NCBI GenBank assembly: GCA_036346255.1 | Contig: CM070639.1 | Span: 34,130,165-34,194,164, forward strand | Origin: Ampelocalamus luodianensis | Taxonomy: Eukaryota; Streptophyta; Magnoliopsida; Poales; Poaceae | DNA: 64,000 nt | Direction: 5' to 3' | Shown: positions 33,486 to 45,074 of the stretch, piece after piece | Position numbering within the stretch: the stretch's first letter is position 1 | How the letters are laid out: each line of letters begins with the position of its first letter | Translations under genes and position numbers: made by a program | The notes under the pieces: generated by a model | Databases searched by the model: none | What the model saw: the letters and a program-made list of their open reading frames with translations, nothing else | What the model was told of the DNA's origin: nothing

Positions 33486-35791
33486 TGAACTTAGTGATGT
33501 ATGTTGTATAACAAGAGCTCGACACGTAGGGCCCGCCAAGAACTAGGGTCTTGCCCGAGGGGCTTTAACACACGTGCACAAGGCTCGGGGCCCACATGGC
33601 AGCGAGACACCCGGAGATTTTAGGATAGCTAATTAAATACTAATGACCAATGATTAGTGATGATTAGTAATTAATGTGTCCTAAAGATTTTCATAGAGGT
33701 GGACTTAGGGACTGAGGGCCCACCTGACAGTGGCACAGGGGTTTTCCCCGACAGCCATTAACGCCGACACTTAGCTAACCAATGATTAGACATTAATGAT
33801 GTCCTAACCGCACTGATTAGCGCCAACGGAGGGGATTACAGGGGGTTGGGCCCACATGTCAGTGAGACATTAGGCCGGATTAAGACACAATTAATACTTC
33901 TAATGATTGATTACGATTAGGCATTAACTGTGTCCTAAATATCTGACGAAAACGGGCGCTTAGGCCGGCAAAACCCGAGTGCAATCCACGGCTTGTCGCC
34001 GGCGACTTTGGCCACGACGGCGCCAACCAAATACCAAAATGGACTCGCAATAGCGATGCGGGTCTAATGGTGATGACCTCGCCGGCGGTGGAGGTCCAGA
34101 ACGCCGGCAAGCCGGAAAACAAGGATGAGCTTTTACGGCCAAAAATGAAAACGGCAAAAAGCTCCGCTGCAGTCCAAGAAAGCGAGTGCCATCACTTCTA
34201 GGGACTAAATAGAAGCTACCTTAACTGAGATGAGCTTCAAAGATGGCCGGAGAAGCTTGTCCACAGTGAAACTTCACGAGCCGAGGAAGATGAAGTAGAA
34301 AATGAGGTTCTGAGCAAAATGAGCGGAACCAACTCATTACCATAACTTCATTATAGCTCGAGAAACTCTAATGACAAGTAATTGCAAAATGAACCACTTA
34401 CCAAATTTGGAGAAGAAAGGGGCAATTTAGTGAAAATCTCCAAACTTAAAATTGAGTGATTCTGTGAATGCAACCCAAAATTAAGTTAGGGAAATGTAAA
34501 GGAAGTTGAGGAGCTCAAAAGGGTACAAGAAAGATCGAAGATGAACCACTGGACACCAAGATCACCAATGGAGCTTCTCGGGTCAACAATGGTGCATTAG
34601 GTGTTTTTGAGGTCTTGAGCTCCAAAAGTGAAGAAGGAGCTAAAGGTGGTGTAAAGGAACACCAGGAGGGGCTAAGGGGGCTATTTAAAGAGGGAGGATT
34701 AGGGTTTTGAGCAAGAACAAGAGTCCATGGTGGGCTCGGTTCATGGCACGGTCATGGACCAAGAAATGATGGGGGCAAGTGAGGATTTGGACGGGAGAGT
34801 CGAAAGCCTGGGGCGCATTTAATGCCCCACAGAGAGATGTTGACGAGAGAAAGCTCGAAGTGACAATGCGAAGCCGCTCTCTCTCTCTTCCTGCCATTGC
34901 TTGCATGCGCCGCACGGAGAGCCCAAGGAAGAAGAAGAACAGCGAAAAGGGATCATGGCCGTCGGATCTGAGATGGACGGCTGCGATTAAATGGCGCCAG
35001 CTGAGGGTTTCTAACACTCTAAACAATCAGGGTGGCCCGATCAAAAACGAACGGTTGAGATCAAATGAGACATTCGGGTGACCCGATCAACCCATTCAAT
35101 AAGGACGGCCAGATCTTAATCCAACGGCTCAAATGGATGGGCTCTTCGCGGCGGTCCGAACGACACAATCAACGCGGGCCGTTTGATTTAGATCCCACGG
35201 CCGATATCGACCGCGCATTTTAAAAGGGGATCTGGTGCATTGAGTTGGTTGGGTCCAACCGAGTGACTCGAGCCCGAGTCCGACTCAAACCCAAGGAACA
35301 GTGAACCAGGTTTTAGGTTTTTAATTTAAGCTGAGAATTTGAGGATTTATTTTAGATAGCATAACAACTCCAAAAATTCTGACATTTTTACAAGAGCTTG
35401 CTGACTTAGATATTGACCTTGTGTAAAATTTTCAGAGGTTTTTATGCAGTGCATTTTTTCTCCAAAAATTCTGCAAGATTCTGGTTTAAGGTTTGACTGC
35501 CCTCTAAAAATATTCAAACAATTTCTAAAAATTGTGAAATTTTCCAGAGGGGTCACATACCATCCCAAGAACTTAGGAAAAATATTTCCAAGAGATGATC
35601 AAAAGATTCGACAAGATTGTTTTTGAAGGATCAAGATTTGGGTCAAAAGACTTGTGACTTTGTATTTCCATAACTCTTGTACAAGAATTGTTTAGCACAC
35701 ACAGGAAATACATGATGTAAGAAAAGGTTTTAATTTCTACTTATTTTCTTACATTTGAAACACAAGTCCAATATTGGGATGTTACACCCTA

Positions 35792-36583
35792 GCCACTTGA
35801 TGCAATCCATTACACTGAACATCTCATTTTTATCAATCTTGCGCCTTGCTTGAGACCAACTAGTTCATCGGCATCCTCGGTCGTTCTGGACCTCAGCTCT
35901 CCTAGCTTAGTCTCGATCATCCTTGCCGTTGACCGTAGTCGACTCCAAGCGTCCCAGCAGAACAATAGACCAAGAAAACGATTATGGGCACAAGTTCTTC
36001 GTAACTTGACTCATGATAGCCAAAATATGCATCATGCAACGTCTATGAACTGAATCACATTACTTTGACCAATTGCATAAAATCCAGCAAACTCACTGTG
36101 CAAGAACTCATCGTCGGCCCTCGGTGGTCTTACTGCCAACACTTGGCTCACAAAACCGCCAACCAACGGCCAGTCTGACCGCACCTGGCTGGTCTAACCG
36201 TATTCCCTAGTAACAGCGACCGGTCTGACCGCCAATTAGTGGCCGGTCAAACTACTTCCCGATTTCATAAAACACACTTTTCTGGACTTTTTGGCAAATC
36301 TATATCTAGTTTTGTGTCCGGTCTTCATTTTCAATAGCACTTGATGCAAATACGTCCCCAAATACTCCCATACAAGTGATTGGTGTCCATTTGGACAACC
36401 TTTGCACCTCCGTCTAATCGCCACCCATGGTCTGTCAGACTGCTCGGCCTCGACCGGTCAGACCATCAGTCACTTGACAGCAAACCTGACAATTTCCAAA
36501 AATTAGATTTCACTCCCCAAATTCCTCGACAACGATATCAATTGTTTATCATCTAGATTAGAACCATACCACATAGTCTTCAC
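35792..36583. repeat. Right segment of the 10029-39552 solo LTR
   Basis: Non-coding; contains repeated GGTCTGACCG and GACCGGTC-type motifs near 36170-36250 and 36425-36470, similar to 10205-10235. No ORF of note. Confidence 0.6.
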
Positions 36584-37212
36584 TGTAACACCCCAGCCCA
36601 ACAAAGAGCCTGGAATGCCACCAAACTACCCTAACAATTTAATTTATATCAACTTACAATAAAATTACAGCAAGCAACTCATTAACAAAACCCATCAACG
36701 GGTCACAATAAAATATGAATAAAGATTGGACAATGATAGATAATTAAACTAGAAGCAAAGCAAGATAAAAATCCAAAATTTGCGCATAACCAATCGATAA
36801 ACTTCATGGAATGAATAAACGAGACTTAATCAATTATCTAGGATTAAACAATAACCATCATGTCCTAAAAGATATTCCATCATGATGAAGTAAAGGTTTC
36901 TCATGACAAAGGAATCAAGTTTGATAGAATGTAATTATTCCACGTGCGCTAATCCCTCCCAAGCAAAACGACATCAACAATCACCTAAAAGCAACAGTAG
37001 AGCATGGGTGAATCCACGACTCAACAAATACATTAATAGATAATGAACAATGCCAAAGCAACAATAATCAATAACATCATTATCATCACTTATTTTCTTA
37101 TCTTTATTTTCAGGCTCATTTATGCAATCTGCTTCTCTTTATTCTCACACACAACCATCAAATAATTTCTTTTCAATGCAACTCTACACTACATGTCCAC
37201 ATGCACTTCTTT

Positions 37213-37328
37213 CGCGTATACCGGTATAGCGTGAGTGAACACTTGTGACAATGTTCACTCTCAAGCTTATCCTCAGTAAGGATCGAGGACCTTCTCCACC
37301 CCTGTGGAGTTGTGATCATCATGATCAC
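37213..37328 (-). repeat. Array of five hairpins in LTR
   Basis: Stems: TATACC/GGTATA (37217-37228); GAGTGAACA/TGTTCACTC (37233-37260) with TTGT/ACAA inside its loop; ATCCT/AGGAT (37269-37283); CTCCAC/GTGGAG (37294-37309); GTGATCAT/ATGATCAC (37312-37328). It occupies the same distance from the LTR end as the array at 58630-58767. Confidence 0.75.
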
Positions 37329-38071
37329 CTTCTCATATGCAATGATGTTTATGCATAGTTTCATCAATTTCATCATCTACCATCATTTTCATATCCAACA
37401 ATACGAAATAATTCAAGACCATTCACATTGCTTGCAATTAAAATAAAATATAAGCGCAAACAATAATAGTAATGAGTGATAAAGAAATACAGTGGTCAAC
37501 CATCGATCGTTGTCTACCATGTCACTCCTTCTACAGTAAACACTAAACCTCAAAACAAGATATGGCGGTACAATAACAAGAAGTAACGACATTACTCCTA
37601 CACGTTTTCCCATCCGCAACACTCTCCTTTTACCGGTCAGCCACCCCTAGCTGACCCGACACTAAAAACAGCAACGGTTTTTGAACAACAATCTTTCTAA
37701 AATCATATCTTTTGATCTATCCAACCAAAATTCGTGTTCTTGGACTATCTAGAATCCTTAAACAGTTATCCACACTTTTCATGTAAAGCGAAAACCCTAA
37801 TTAGTCTATTTACTAATTTTAATCTACAGTTTACTACGATGCTGCCAAAAGATGACAACTCTCTAGACAGCAGGCTTACAAAATTCGTAACTCGAAAATT
37901 AATCATCCGATCGACATGATTAAATATTGTACATAAAGCTAACATAATTCTCTACAATTATCTAGTAGAAGACATCTTCAAATTATACCTCTACGGTACC
38001 CGAAATAATTGTACAACGGTACAACAAATTAAAATGATCTATTAATCATTCCCTCGACTAGAAATTGCTAC

Positions 38072-38872
38072 TGTCGGTGTTTTAGAACCGATCTTACGTA
38101 AAGATTGTTTGATTTGGGGGGTCTCCACAATTGAACACGTAGAAAGAACGACACAGGGATTTTTATACAGGTTCAAGCCATCTCCGACGAGAATAACAAC
38201 TCTACTCTTGTGTGTATCATATTGTGTATGCTGGTTACAATCAAAGTAAAGTCTAGTGTTTGTGCTCCTGATTGTCCCTCCTCCTATTATCTCTGATTGA
38301 AACCTTTAAATAGTGCGCGGAGAGGTGGTCGTTCCTCCAGGTCAAGAGGCGTCTTATTATTCCATATAACTAACATAATAATGGTAGTAATCACCGAGTA
38401 GTAACCCCTCCACGTCGCCTGGCAGTTACTTATCAAACATAATGGCATGCTACATGCAGTTACCCCAGAGAATAATAGTGTGCTTAGATCCTCTAATCAA
38501 TTAGGCTCACTTGTCTGTAGGCTCTATTGATTATGGGGTGGTCGTAGCTGAGCTAGTCGTAGAAGAGCTTACGATCAAAGGTGATCGTAGAAGAACTTAC
38601 GATCATAAGGTAGTAGTAGAAAACCTTACGACTAGGCTCTGGTCGTAGAAGAACTTACAACCAGAGGTGATCGTAGAAGAACTTATGTACGATCATGAGG
38701 TAGTCGTAGAAGTACTTACAACTATGGAAGTGATCGTAGAAGGACTTCCGACTACCTGGTTGGTTTCTCTTTTAAGATCATAAAGGTATACTTAAGAACC
38801 GTATGACGGTATATTTACCTATAATAAAAATTATAGATAAATAATAAAATAAGAATTGTTAGCTTCTCGTCA
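38072..38872. mobile_element. 801-bp solo LTR with TSD GCTAC
   Basis: Starts TGTCGGTGTTTTAG and ends CTTCTCGTCA. GCTAC lies at 38067-38071 and 38873-38877. No internal coding region. It is nested in the 36584-39543 LTR. Confidence 0.82.
38554..38757. repeat. Minisatellite of about seven ~28-32-bp hairpin units
   Basis: Units share the core CGTAGAAGAACTTACG. Most fold back: GATCGTA/TACGATC at 38583-38604 and 38669-38694, GGTCGTA/TACAACC at 38641-38662, TAGTCGTA/TACAACTA at 38701-38724, TAGTAGTA/TACGACTA at 38611-38634. Outer base pairs change between units while pairing is mostly kept. Confidence 0.8.
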
Positions 38873-39552
38873 GCTACTATCATCTCTAATCTCGATTCTA
38901 ATATCTAATTAAATTAACAAAACAGAGAAAATAACAGATCGTTACCCAGGACGAACGCCAAAATCCCGATCAATTTCCCTCACTTTTTTTTTCCTCCCTT
39001 CTCCCCTAATTTCTTCTCTGTTTCCACCGGAATCTTCCCTGCCGCTCCTCCGTTTTCCTTCCTTGCTTCTGGTTGGTGCACTGCCGCGTCGCAGCCTCGC
39101 GCGAGCAGCGACCAAGGCGTGCGGCGCTACCAAAGAAGCGGCAGCGAGGTGCTGGGCGACGCATGGCTGGTGCATTTTGGACGATCGAGCGACGCGGGCC
39201 GGAAAACGGCGCGGGTGACGCTTGCACGCACTCACGCGCACGGGCAGGCGGCGATGCGGGCAGGCAGCTTCGCTCGGGCGGGCGTGCAAGCGGCCAAGTG
39301 GCGATGGCCTCCATGCGCCGGCATTCGCACTAGACGAGGCGCTGCACTGGTGGCGGCGCACGGAAAACAAAAACACTGCTAGGGTTTGATTTCTGGGTTT
39401 TGGATTCCTTAATCCCGACAACCCCTGCTGTATAACTCGTTCCAAGAAAACAACTCACCCCTAAAATTCCAAAGCATCCCGTTTCCATATATTCCTTTTT
39501 GTTTAATTAAGCACTGGTCAGTGTTTTTTTTCGGAATATTACATTCTCCGCA

Positions 39553-40095
39553 CTCCAGTAATGGAAAAACAACAACATTTTTACGCTGAATGAGAACTAA
39601 AACTTTCACAAATTGGAGGCTGGCCCATTTGTATCATATCTTTGACAAATTGGAGGCCCATCCCGTTTGTATCATAAAAACCACTAAAAATAATAGGTAC
39701 CTTGCTGGGGCGGAACCAATTCGGTCCACTCGGTGTCACAAGACACCGGGTCCTAAAAAAATTAGCAGATATTATCATGTATATATTATGCGTGCACCCC
39801 TTAGTCCAAAAGCTATGCACCCCTAGCTCAAAAATTTTAGTTATTTTGTTCTCTTTTTATTGGTCATTGAGGCCGAATTATGCATTTTATCAATGTTTCC
39901 TACATAAATTACTATTTAGTATAGTGTTATTTCAAAATTATATATACTGCTATATGTATGGTAAAATAGTGAACCCGATTATTTTCGTTTTAGTTCCGCT
40001 CTGGTACCTTGTATCCTGAAATGAAAGGAGTACTTTATTTAGCTAAAGTATAATTGAGAATCCTAAATATGGTTTAAAAAAACTTGTAATCTCGG
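39553..40095 (+). other. Rest of gypsy gag remnant, then uninformative intergenic DNA
   Basis: The gag frame interrupted at 10028 continues for about a dozen codons from 39553 before a stop. Beyond about 39700 I see no gene; the DNA becomes AT-rich. Confidence 0.5.
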
Positions 40096-40330
40096 AGGGC
40101 TTTTTTTAAAAAAAAATACACATGGCAAGAGCTCTGCCTATTCATTAAAGAGAGAAATCAAGTTTTTGGTTACACCAGCATCACCCTTCCCAGGTAGGTA
40201 CACCAAGGAAGTAAACACCACAAAGTCACCTAATATACAACAACACCTAATCTACGAGGCTATTGGAAACCTCTTCCTGCCAATATAATTGGTGCATGAA
40301 TGCTGACGATATTCTAGCATTGACAACTCA
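40096..40330 (-). mobile_element. LINE 3' end (minus)
   Basis: The minus strand ends TTTAATGAATAGGCAGAGCTCTTGCC... then A/T homopolymers (40098-40118), a common ending of grass LINEs. No ORF; heavily 5'-truncated. Left boundary approximate. Confidence 0.55.
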
Positions 40331-40396
40331 TTAAACTCTTATTAACTTACAATGGTAAGATTTATGGTTGCATAGGAACGGAAGCTCAACAAGATA

Positions 40397-40644
40397 CTCC
40401 CTCACAAAAGAATGACGTTTTGGGGTGTACAATCAAACTTTTTAAATTTTGGTTAGCCATTTTTTTTTAATATTTAGATTGAACACATGAAAATGGTATG
40501 TATGGATTTGTCTCGATTTCTTATTACAAAAGTACAATTTTATTAGGTTTTATAAATCTATTACATTAGAAATTAGTGGTCAAATTTGCGTTTTAGGGGC
40601 TATGTCAGATGTCCAAAACGACATTCTTTTATAGCTAGAGGGAG
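40397..40644. mobile_element. Stowaway-like MITE (248 bp)
   Basis: Terminal inverted repeats CTCCCTC...AAAAGAATG.CGTTTTGG lie at both ends. The element is flanked by TA dinucleotides (40395-40396 and 40645-40646), the Stowaway target. Non-coding; it would be moved by a mariner-type transposase supplied in trans. Confidence 0.85.
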
Positions 40645-41206
40645 TAAATCATACTCGGCTCGGCTCAATTTATACAAAGCCGGGCCACCTTGGTCGATTC
40701 AAAAGGCTACAATGACAGGCTCAACTCGGATCCAAATTAAAACTGCTACGCAGCCTACTCCTGTGATTTATTCTTTGAGAGTGTAAATACTCTCAATTTT
40801 GTACTTTGTAGACTAGTTATTTTATAAACTGTTGCTGCATTTTTCTTATATTGGTTCATTTATTTTTCTTTTCGCCCCAACCGTGAGATGGAGGAGGTAA
40901 GGGGCAACAGTAGTATGGAGTATGGACCATCTTAGGTTCATCCTAGCTCCGCGTTTAGATTAACGAGCAGGGAGAGCGAATACAAACGAAGGGCATAATT
41001 CATTTTTTTCCCCTTTTGTTTTGAGAAAGAGAAAGGGTGTATTTCAGGAAGTTCGTTGACATCTGAACCTGAAACAATCAGGGTCATTGAAGCCCCTCGG
41101 TACCTTCGCATCCCAAAATGTGGTGACCTATACACAAACAAGGAAAACTGGTTACATTGCTCGCATTCTCTGTTATAAGTGAGTATGCAGGTAGCAGTCA
41201 CATTGC
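40645..41206. other. 3' flank and presumed 3' UTR of the kinase gene
   Basis: No ORF of note. The minus strand below the stop at 41207 should hold the 3' UTR; I cannot place a polyadenylation site with confidence. Confidence 0.4.
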
Positions 41207-44200
41207 TCAGTTAACAGCTCGTTGTTCTTTCCCCGCAGCACCAAGTGGACCGCTGTTGGGATCAAGCTTCAAGGACACGTCCTTAAACATCTTGCGGCTG
41301 AGGGTGCTGTAAACTGCTCTCGAGTACTGCCGGGATGCATTCCTCCAGTCCATTCCTGCTTTCATCATCAGCTCAAACTCCTCGTAGCTTATCTTCCCAT
41401 CCTGTAGGTACACATTTTAGTTCACTAGTGTACTGAACTTGCTTAATCATTCTGGTCTGATTAAAATTACTACTTCTTGTGAAGGGCGGTAATCTAACCT
41501 TGTCTTTGTCGACGTCCAGGATGATGTCGTCGATCGCCTTCTGGTCGCCTCTTGGGGAGAGCGCTTCCTTCAACTCTTCAATCTCGATGTACCCGCTCCC
41601 GTTCTTGTCGAAGTAGCTGAACACCTTGGGGAGGTGCTCTTCACTACGGATCTTCTTCAGGTGAATGGAGACTGTCACAAACTCCTTGCAGTCTAGGGTG
41701 CCATTTCCATCTATGTCTGCCTAGAGAATGAAAACAAAGGAGAATCTTAGTAGTCATTTGAATTGTTTACCAAATTACATGCTCTGATAATCATGCACTG
41801 GTTGAACGGTTTGATGGTTTGATGTGACTGAACATGAATTCCATGGACCAATGCTGCTACTTGCAAGTGGTAAAAACTGAGATGGAGCAACCAAAGCATA
41901 AGTGAAGAGGATCTCACAGCTTCCATGAGCATATCCACATCGGTGTCATGGACATTGTGCCCTATCATTTGCAGTCCCTTCCTGAGCTCTTCAACTGTCA
42001 AGTGTCCTTTCTTGCTGGTGTCCAGCCTGTGGAACAACTCCCTGATTGCATCCAATTCTTCGGTTGGTAAGTAATCCGCCACCACCTAACCAATGAGAAA
42101 TTCAGTATGGATATTCAGTGACACCGATATCCCAAATTCACAGTTATGAGATAGGATTGTCAGCTCACAAGTAGGGCCTTCTTCTTGAACTTGTTCATAA
42201 CAGTGAATTGCTTCAGCCTAGACCTCACTGCTTCTCCTAGAGGAATGTTGGGAGCTGCACTGGCATTCTGTATCCAAGGATGCTCTTCATTCTCGGATCG
42301 GAAACAATGGTTAGATTCAGACCGACATTCTCTGAGGAATGGAAGAACTTGTAACAATAACTTACCTAGAACCTGCTGAGCCGTCAATCTAGTGTAGGGG
42401 CTCGGATCAAGCATCTGCCTGACAAGATCCTTGGCATTGTCTGACACCTTTGGCCAGGGCTCTCTCTCAAAGTCAATGTGTGACCGGATGATTGCCTGCG
42501 CAATCCCTTCGTCAGTCTCTGCAAAATTTCATCATAAAACTTGATCAATTAGTGAACACAGACAAAATCTGGGAGTTCCCTACATATGAACTTACCAGCC
42601 CAGAAAGGAGGGACACCACATAGCAAGATGTACAGTATGACTCCTGCACTCCAGATGTCTATTTCTTGTCCATAGTTTCTCTTCAGGACTTCAGGCGCCA
42701 TGTAATAGGGAGATCCAACGATCTCGTTGAATCTTGCACCTGAGAAAGAAGATACGCACATGATATGAAAATCATTTGCGACATCTGGAATATGTGAAAG
42801 AATATATGTAAACTTTGTGGTTTTGCACGGGAGTTACACCTGGCTTGAAGCACACGGAGAGGCCGAAGTCGATGACCATGAGAGGGGAGGTCTCCGATGC
42901 ATTGGCATACAGGAAGTTCTCAGGCTTGAGGTCCCGATGCATGACGCCGTGCTTGTGGCAATGCTGCAAAAGGTTGTGATGTACCTAATTTCAGTGTCTC
43001 GAGTCTATGTTGGACAATCGATGCGTAGAGATATTGTTGATTATTGGTTTCATGCTTGAAAGAATGGTTTTATGTTTGAAAAGCTTTGGGGAAGCAATTG
43101 GCCTATGAACCTTTTGGTTTTCTGTTTGAAGGAGTGGCTTATTGCCTATGAACCTTTTGGTTTTATGTGCCTATGAACCTTTTGGTTTTCTGTTTGAAGG
43201 AGTGGCTTATTTGCACATCTCTCATTTACATGGCATAACTATGTGTAACATAGATTTATTTTACATGTTCTTGCTTATTTTGAAAGATGGTAACATATAT
43301 CCAGACCTTGTTAAAGCAGATACATCATACATGTGGGGATGCTGATATTTTGCAAGCTTCCCTTGCCTTATGTCTTGAAACGTTTATGTCCCCAGCCAAC
43401 CAAATGCAGCTCCTAGTACAATTTTTCGAGTGATGTGTGCATATTAAATTTTGGATTCTAAACTACGTTGGAAGATTCTGAGCTGTACATTAATGTTTAC
43501 AAAATTGTGTATTCCATCAACGTTAAATTTCTTGTCATGCTATCTGAAGCCGTTTTCATTGCCTTTCCTGTACTTGCAATCTGGTCATGTAAATCATTTA
43601 CTTAATTTTGAGAAATTTGTTTATGTATATATGTCCTGTGTCTCACATTAATCACTTAGTTTGTAAAACGATTCAGTTGGTGGCATTTTGTTGGAGCTTT
43701 TGTAAGAATTTGTCCGTATTCATTCGCATTTACTTCGTCTAAAGATACCAGATCAAATGCATGTGCTTGCATGCAATGCGTGCGAGCAACGAAGGTGCGT
43801 ACCTGCACGACCTCCATGATGGTGCGCATGACGGCGGCGGCGGCGCGCTCGGTGTAGTGCCCGCGCGCGACAATGCGATCGAATAGCTCGCCGCCCTCGC
43901 AGACCTCCATGACAAGGTGCACGGCGTCGGCGTCCTCGAACGCCTCGCGCAGCCGCACGACGTTGGCATGCGCGGGGAGCGATCGCATGATCGCCACCTC
44001 CCGCCGCACGTCCTCCACGTCGACGCTGCTCCGGAGCTTCCGCTTGCTGATGGACTTGCACGCCAGCTGCTCGCCCGTGGCCGCGTCCGTGCACCGCCGC
44101 GTGACACCGAACTCGCCGCGCCCCAGCTCCTCGCCGAGCTCGTACCGCCGGAGCAGCTCCTCGGCGGTGGCGGATGCGGCCAGGCCCTTGCCCAGCACGG

Positions 44201-44366
44201 TCACCGGCGACCACGGCTCGGCCGCGGCGCGCGCAGCGTCGGACACCGAGGAAACCGTGGAGAGGCACCGGAGGTTGGCTCCGCCGAGGCGGCCGCCGCG
44301 GTGCGGGGCGCCGGCTCCGGCGCCCCGCCGCTTGAAGGACGGCCGGGCAACGCAGCAGTTGCCCAT
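41207..44366 (-). CDS. CPK: Calcium-dependent protein kinase (CDPK), 8 exons, 561 residues
   Basis: Ser/Thr kinase activated by calcium, signalling at membranes. Exons: 44366-43803, 42963-42840, 42739-42596, 42518-42366, 42284-42169, 42085-41918, 41720-41499, 41401-41207. All introns are GT-AG and phases agree, giving one open frame of 1686 nt. The MGNCC start suggests myristoylation at Gly2 and palmitoylation at Cys4/5. Glycine loop GRGEFG at 82-87, Lys104, HRDLKPEN at 197-204, DFG at 220-222, APE at 244-246. An autoinhibitory junction follows at about 335-370. Four EF-hand loops with intact Asp...Glu ends lie at 389-400, 425-436, 461-472 and 494-505. Length is normal. By memory it is most like group III CDPKs (Arabidopsis CPK7/8/32 type). 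Exon 1 is very GC-rich, as usual in grasses. A TAAATAC sequence near 44640 is a weak TATA candidate. It looks functional. Confidence 0.95.
43101..43211. repeat. Short tandem duplication in intron 1 of the kinase gene
   Basis: A 43-base block at 43101-43143 recurs at 43169-43211 (GCCTATGAACC to GGCTTATT), with a partial third copy between them at 43144-43164. The intron (42964-43802) is the largest in the gene. Confidence 0.85.
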
Positions 44367-45074
44367 CGCCGCGGCGCCACGCTACGTCGACGACGTGGAC
44401 AGACGCGTGCGTGTGCTCTGGCCTGGATCTCTCTCTTCCTCTCCCTCTCTTTCTCTAGGGAAAGAGAGGAGGAGAGAGATGGAGGGAAATGGCGGTCGGG
44501 GGGTCGTTGGCTTTGAGAGAGAGGGAGCCCCTCTTTTCTCCCGGGTCCTTCGTTCGGGTTTTGCCGTTTTTGGGGTTTGTTGATCATCAATGTGTCTCTC
44601 TTCTCGTCTGGAGTTTGAGCGCAGCTACGAGTCGTATTTAGTATTTCGGTTTTGATATTTTTCAGTCACCTGAAAACTACTTAAATCTCAGTCGTTCAGC
44701 CATCAGATGTTGCTTGAGACTGTTGCGGGATGAGTTTCCGGGCTCATTTTCTCACTATCGGTTGCATTTTTTTTTAACCCTACATGCGGTGAACCTGTCC
44801 TGCTAGGACAAGTGTTTTGGTGTCTCAAAGTATTTCCTAGCAGCCGCAGCAGCGGTCTGCTCAAACTCGAGAGAGAAGGGGGAGGGGAACAGGGAGAGAG
44901 ACAAGGGGGAGGAGAAGGGAGGTGGTCGGCAGACGGTGTCGCCGTTGAGCTTTTCGGGCCGTGTAGGGCATGACATCGAACCCAAATTCACAACCTATTT
45001 TGGATTTGTCTCCGAAATGTAGCTTGTGTTGCCCAAATTCATGTGTTATTGGTTTATTTTTAACCTCAAAACAT
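44367..45074. other. 5' flank of the kinase gene
   Basis: Presumed 5' UTR and promoter. A CT/GA-rich tract at about 44430-44485 lies just upstream of the start codon; such tracts are common in plant 5' UTRs. No other gene seen to 45074. Confidence 0.45.

Larger units (their letters stand above)
29275..35786 (-). mobile_element. 6.5-kb solo LTR with TSD CCCTA
   Basis: Starts TGTGAGACCCC and ends GGGATGTTACA on the plus strand; CCCTA lies at 29270-29274 and 35787-35791. Its ends match the LTR style of the 12666-25631 element. Its right 1.2 kb matches the reverse complement of 62745-64000. No gag or pol is present. It is larger than the 4.1-kb relatives because of the 31870-33500 middle section, which includes an inverted LTR-like piece. 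Minus orientation is inferred from the TGTAACATCC start at its right end. Confidence 0.82.
36584..39543 (-). mobile_element. Solo LTR (~2.15 kb net), reverse-orientation relative of 57196-59379
   Basis: Begins TGTAACACCCCAGCCC and ends GGAATATTACA. Flanks are TTCAC (36579-36583) and TTCTC (39544-39548), matching at four of five bases. Its first bases match the reverse complement of the end of 57196-59379, and net length after removing 38072-38877 agrees with that LTR. A GC-rich block at 38942-39400 is open in several frames but shows no known domain. Confidence 0.7.
10029..39552. mobile_element. Solo LTR (~2.0 kb net) split by three nested insertions
   Basis: The unit starts TGTTGGACCGAAATAG at 10029 and ends TTCTCCGCA at 39552. 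It is flanked by CTCCA at 10024-10028 and 39553-39557, and the interrupted gag frame continues across the junction. Its own DNA is 10029-10278, 28339-29274, 35787-36583 and 39544-39552. Repeated GGTCTGACCG-type motifs occur in its left and right parts (about 10205-10235 and 36170-36250), supporting one unit. No coding domain of its own is visible, so a solo LTR is the simplest reading. Confidence 0.75.

Noticed and set aside
29275..35786. Reading the 6.5-kb unit as a complete element with two short LTRs
   Set aside because: Left and right ends share no direct repeat and no primer-binding site or coding domain is present.
38942..39445. 167-codon minus-strand frame
   Set aside because: Lies in the GC-rich part of the 36584-39543 LTR and is open in several frames; no domain.
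43873..44583. 236- and 199-codon plus-strand frames opposite kinase exon 1
   Set aside because: They are antisense shadows of a GC-rich coding exon.
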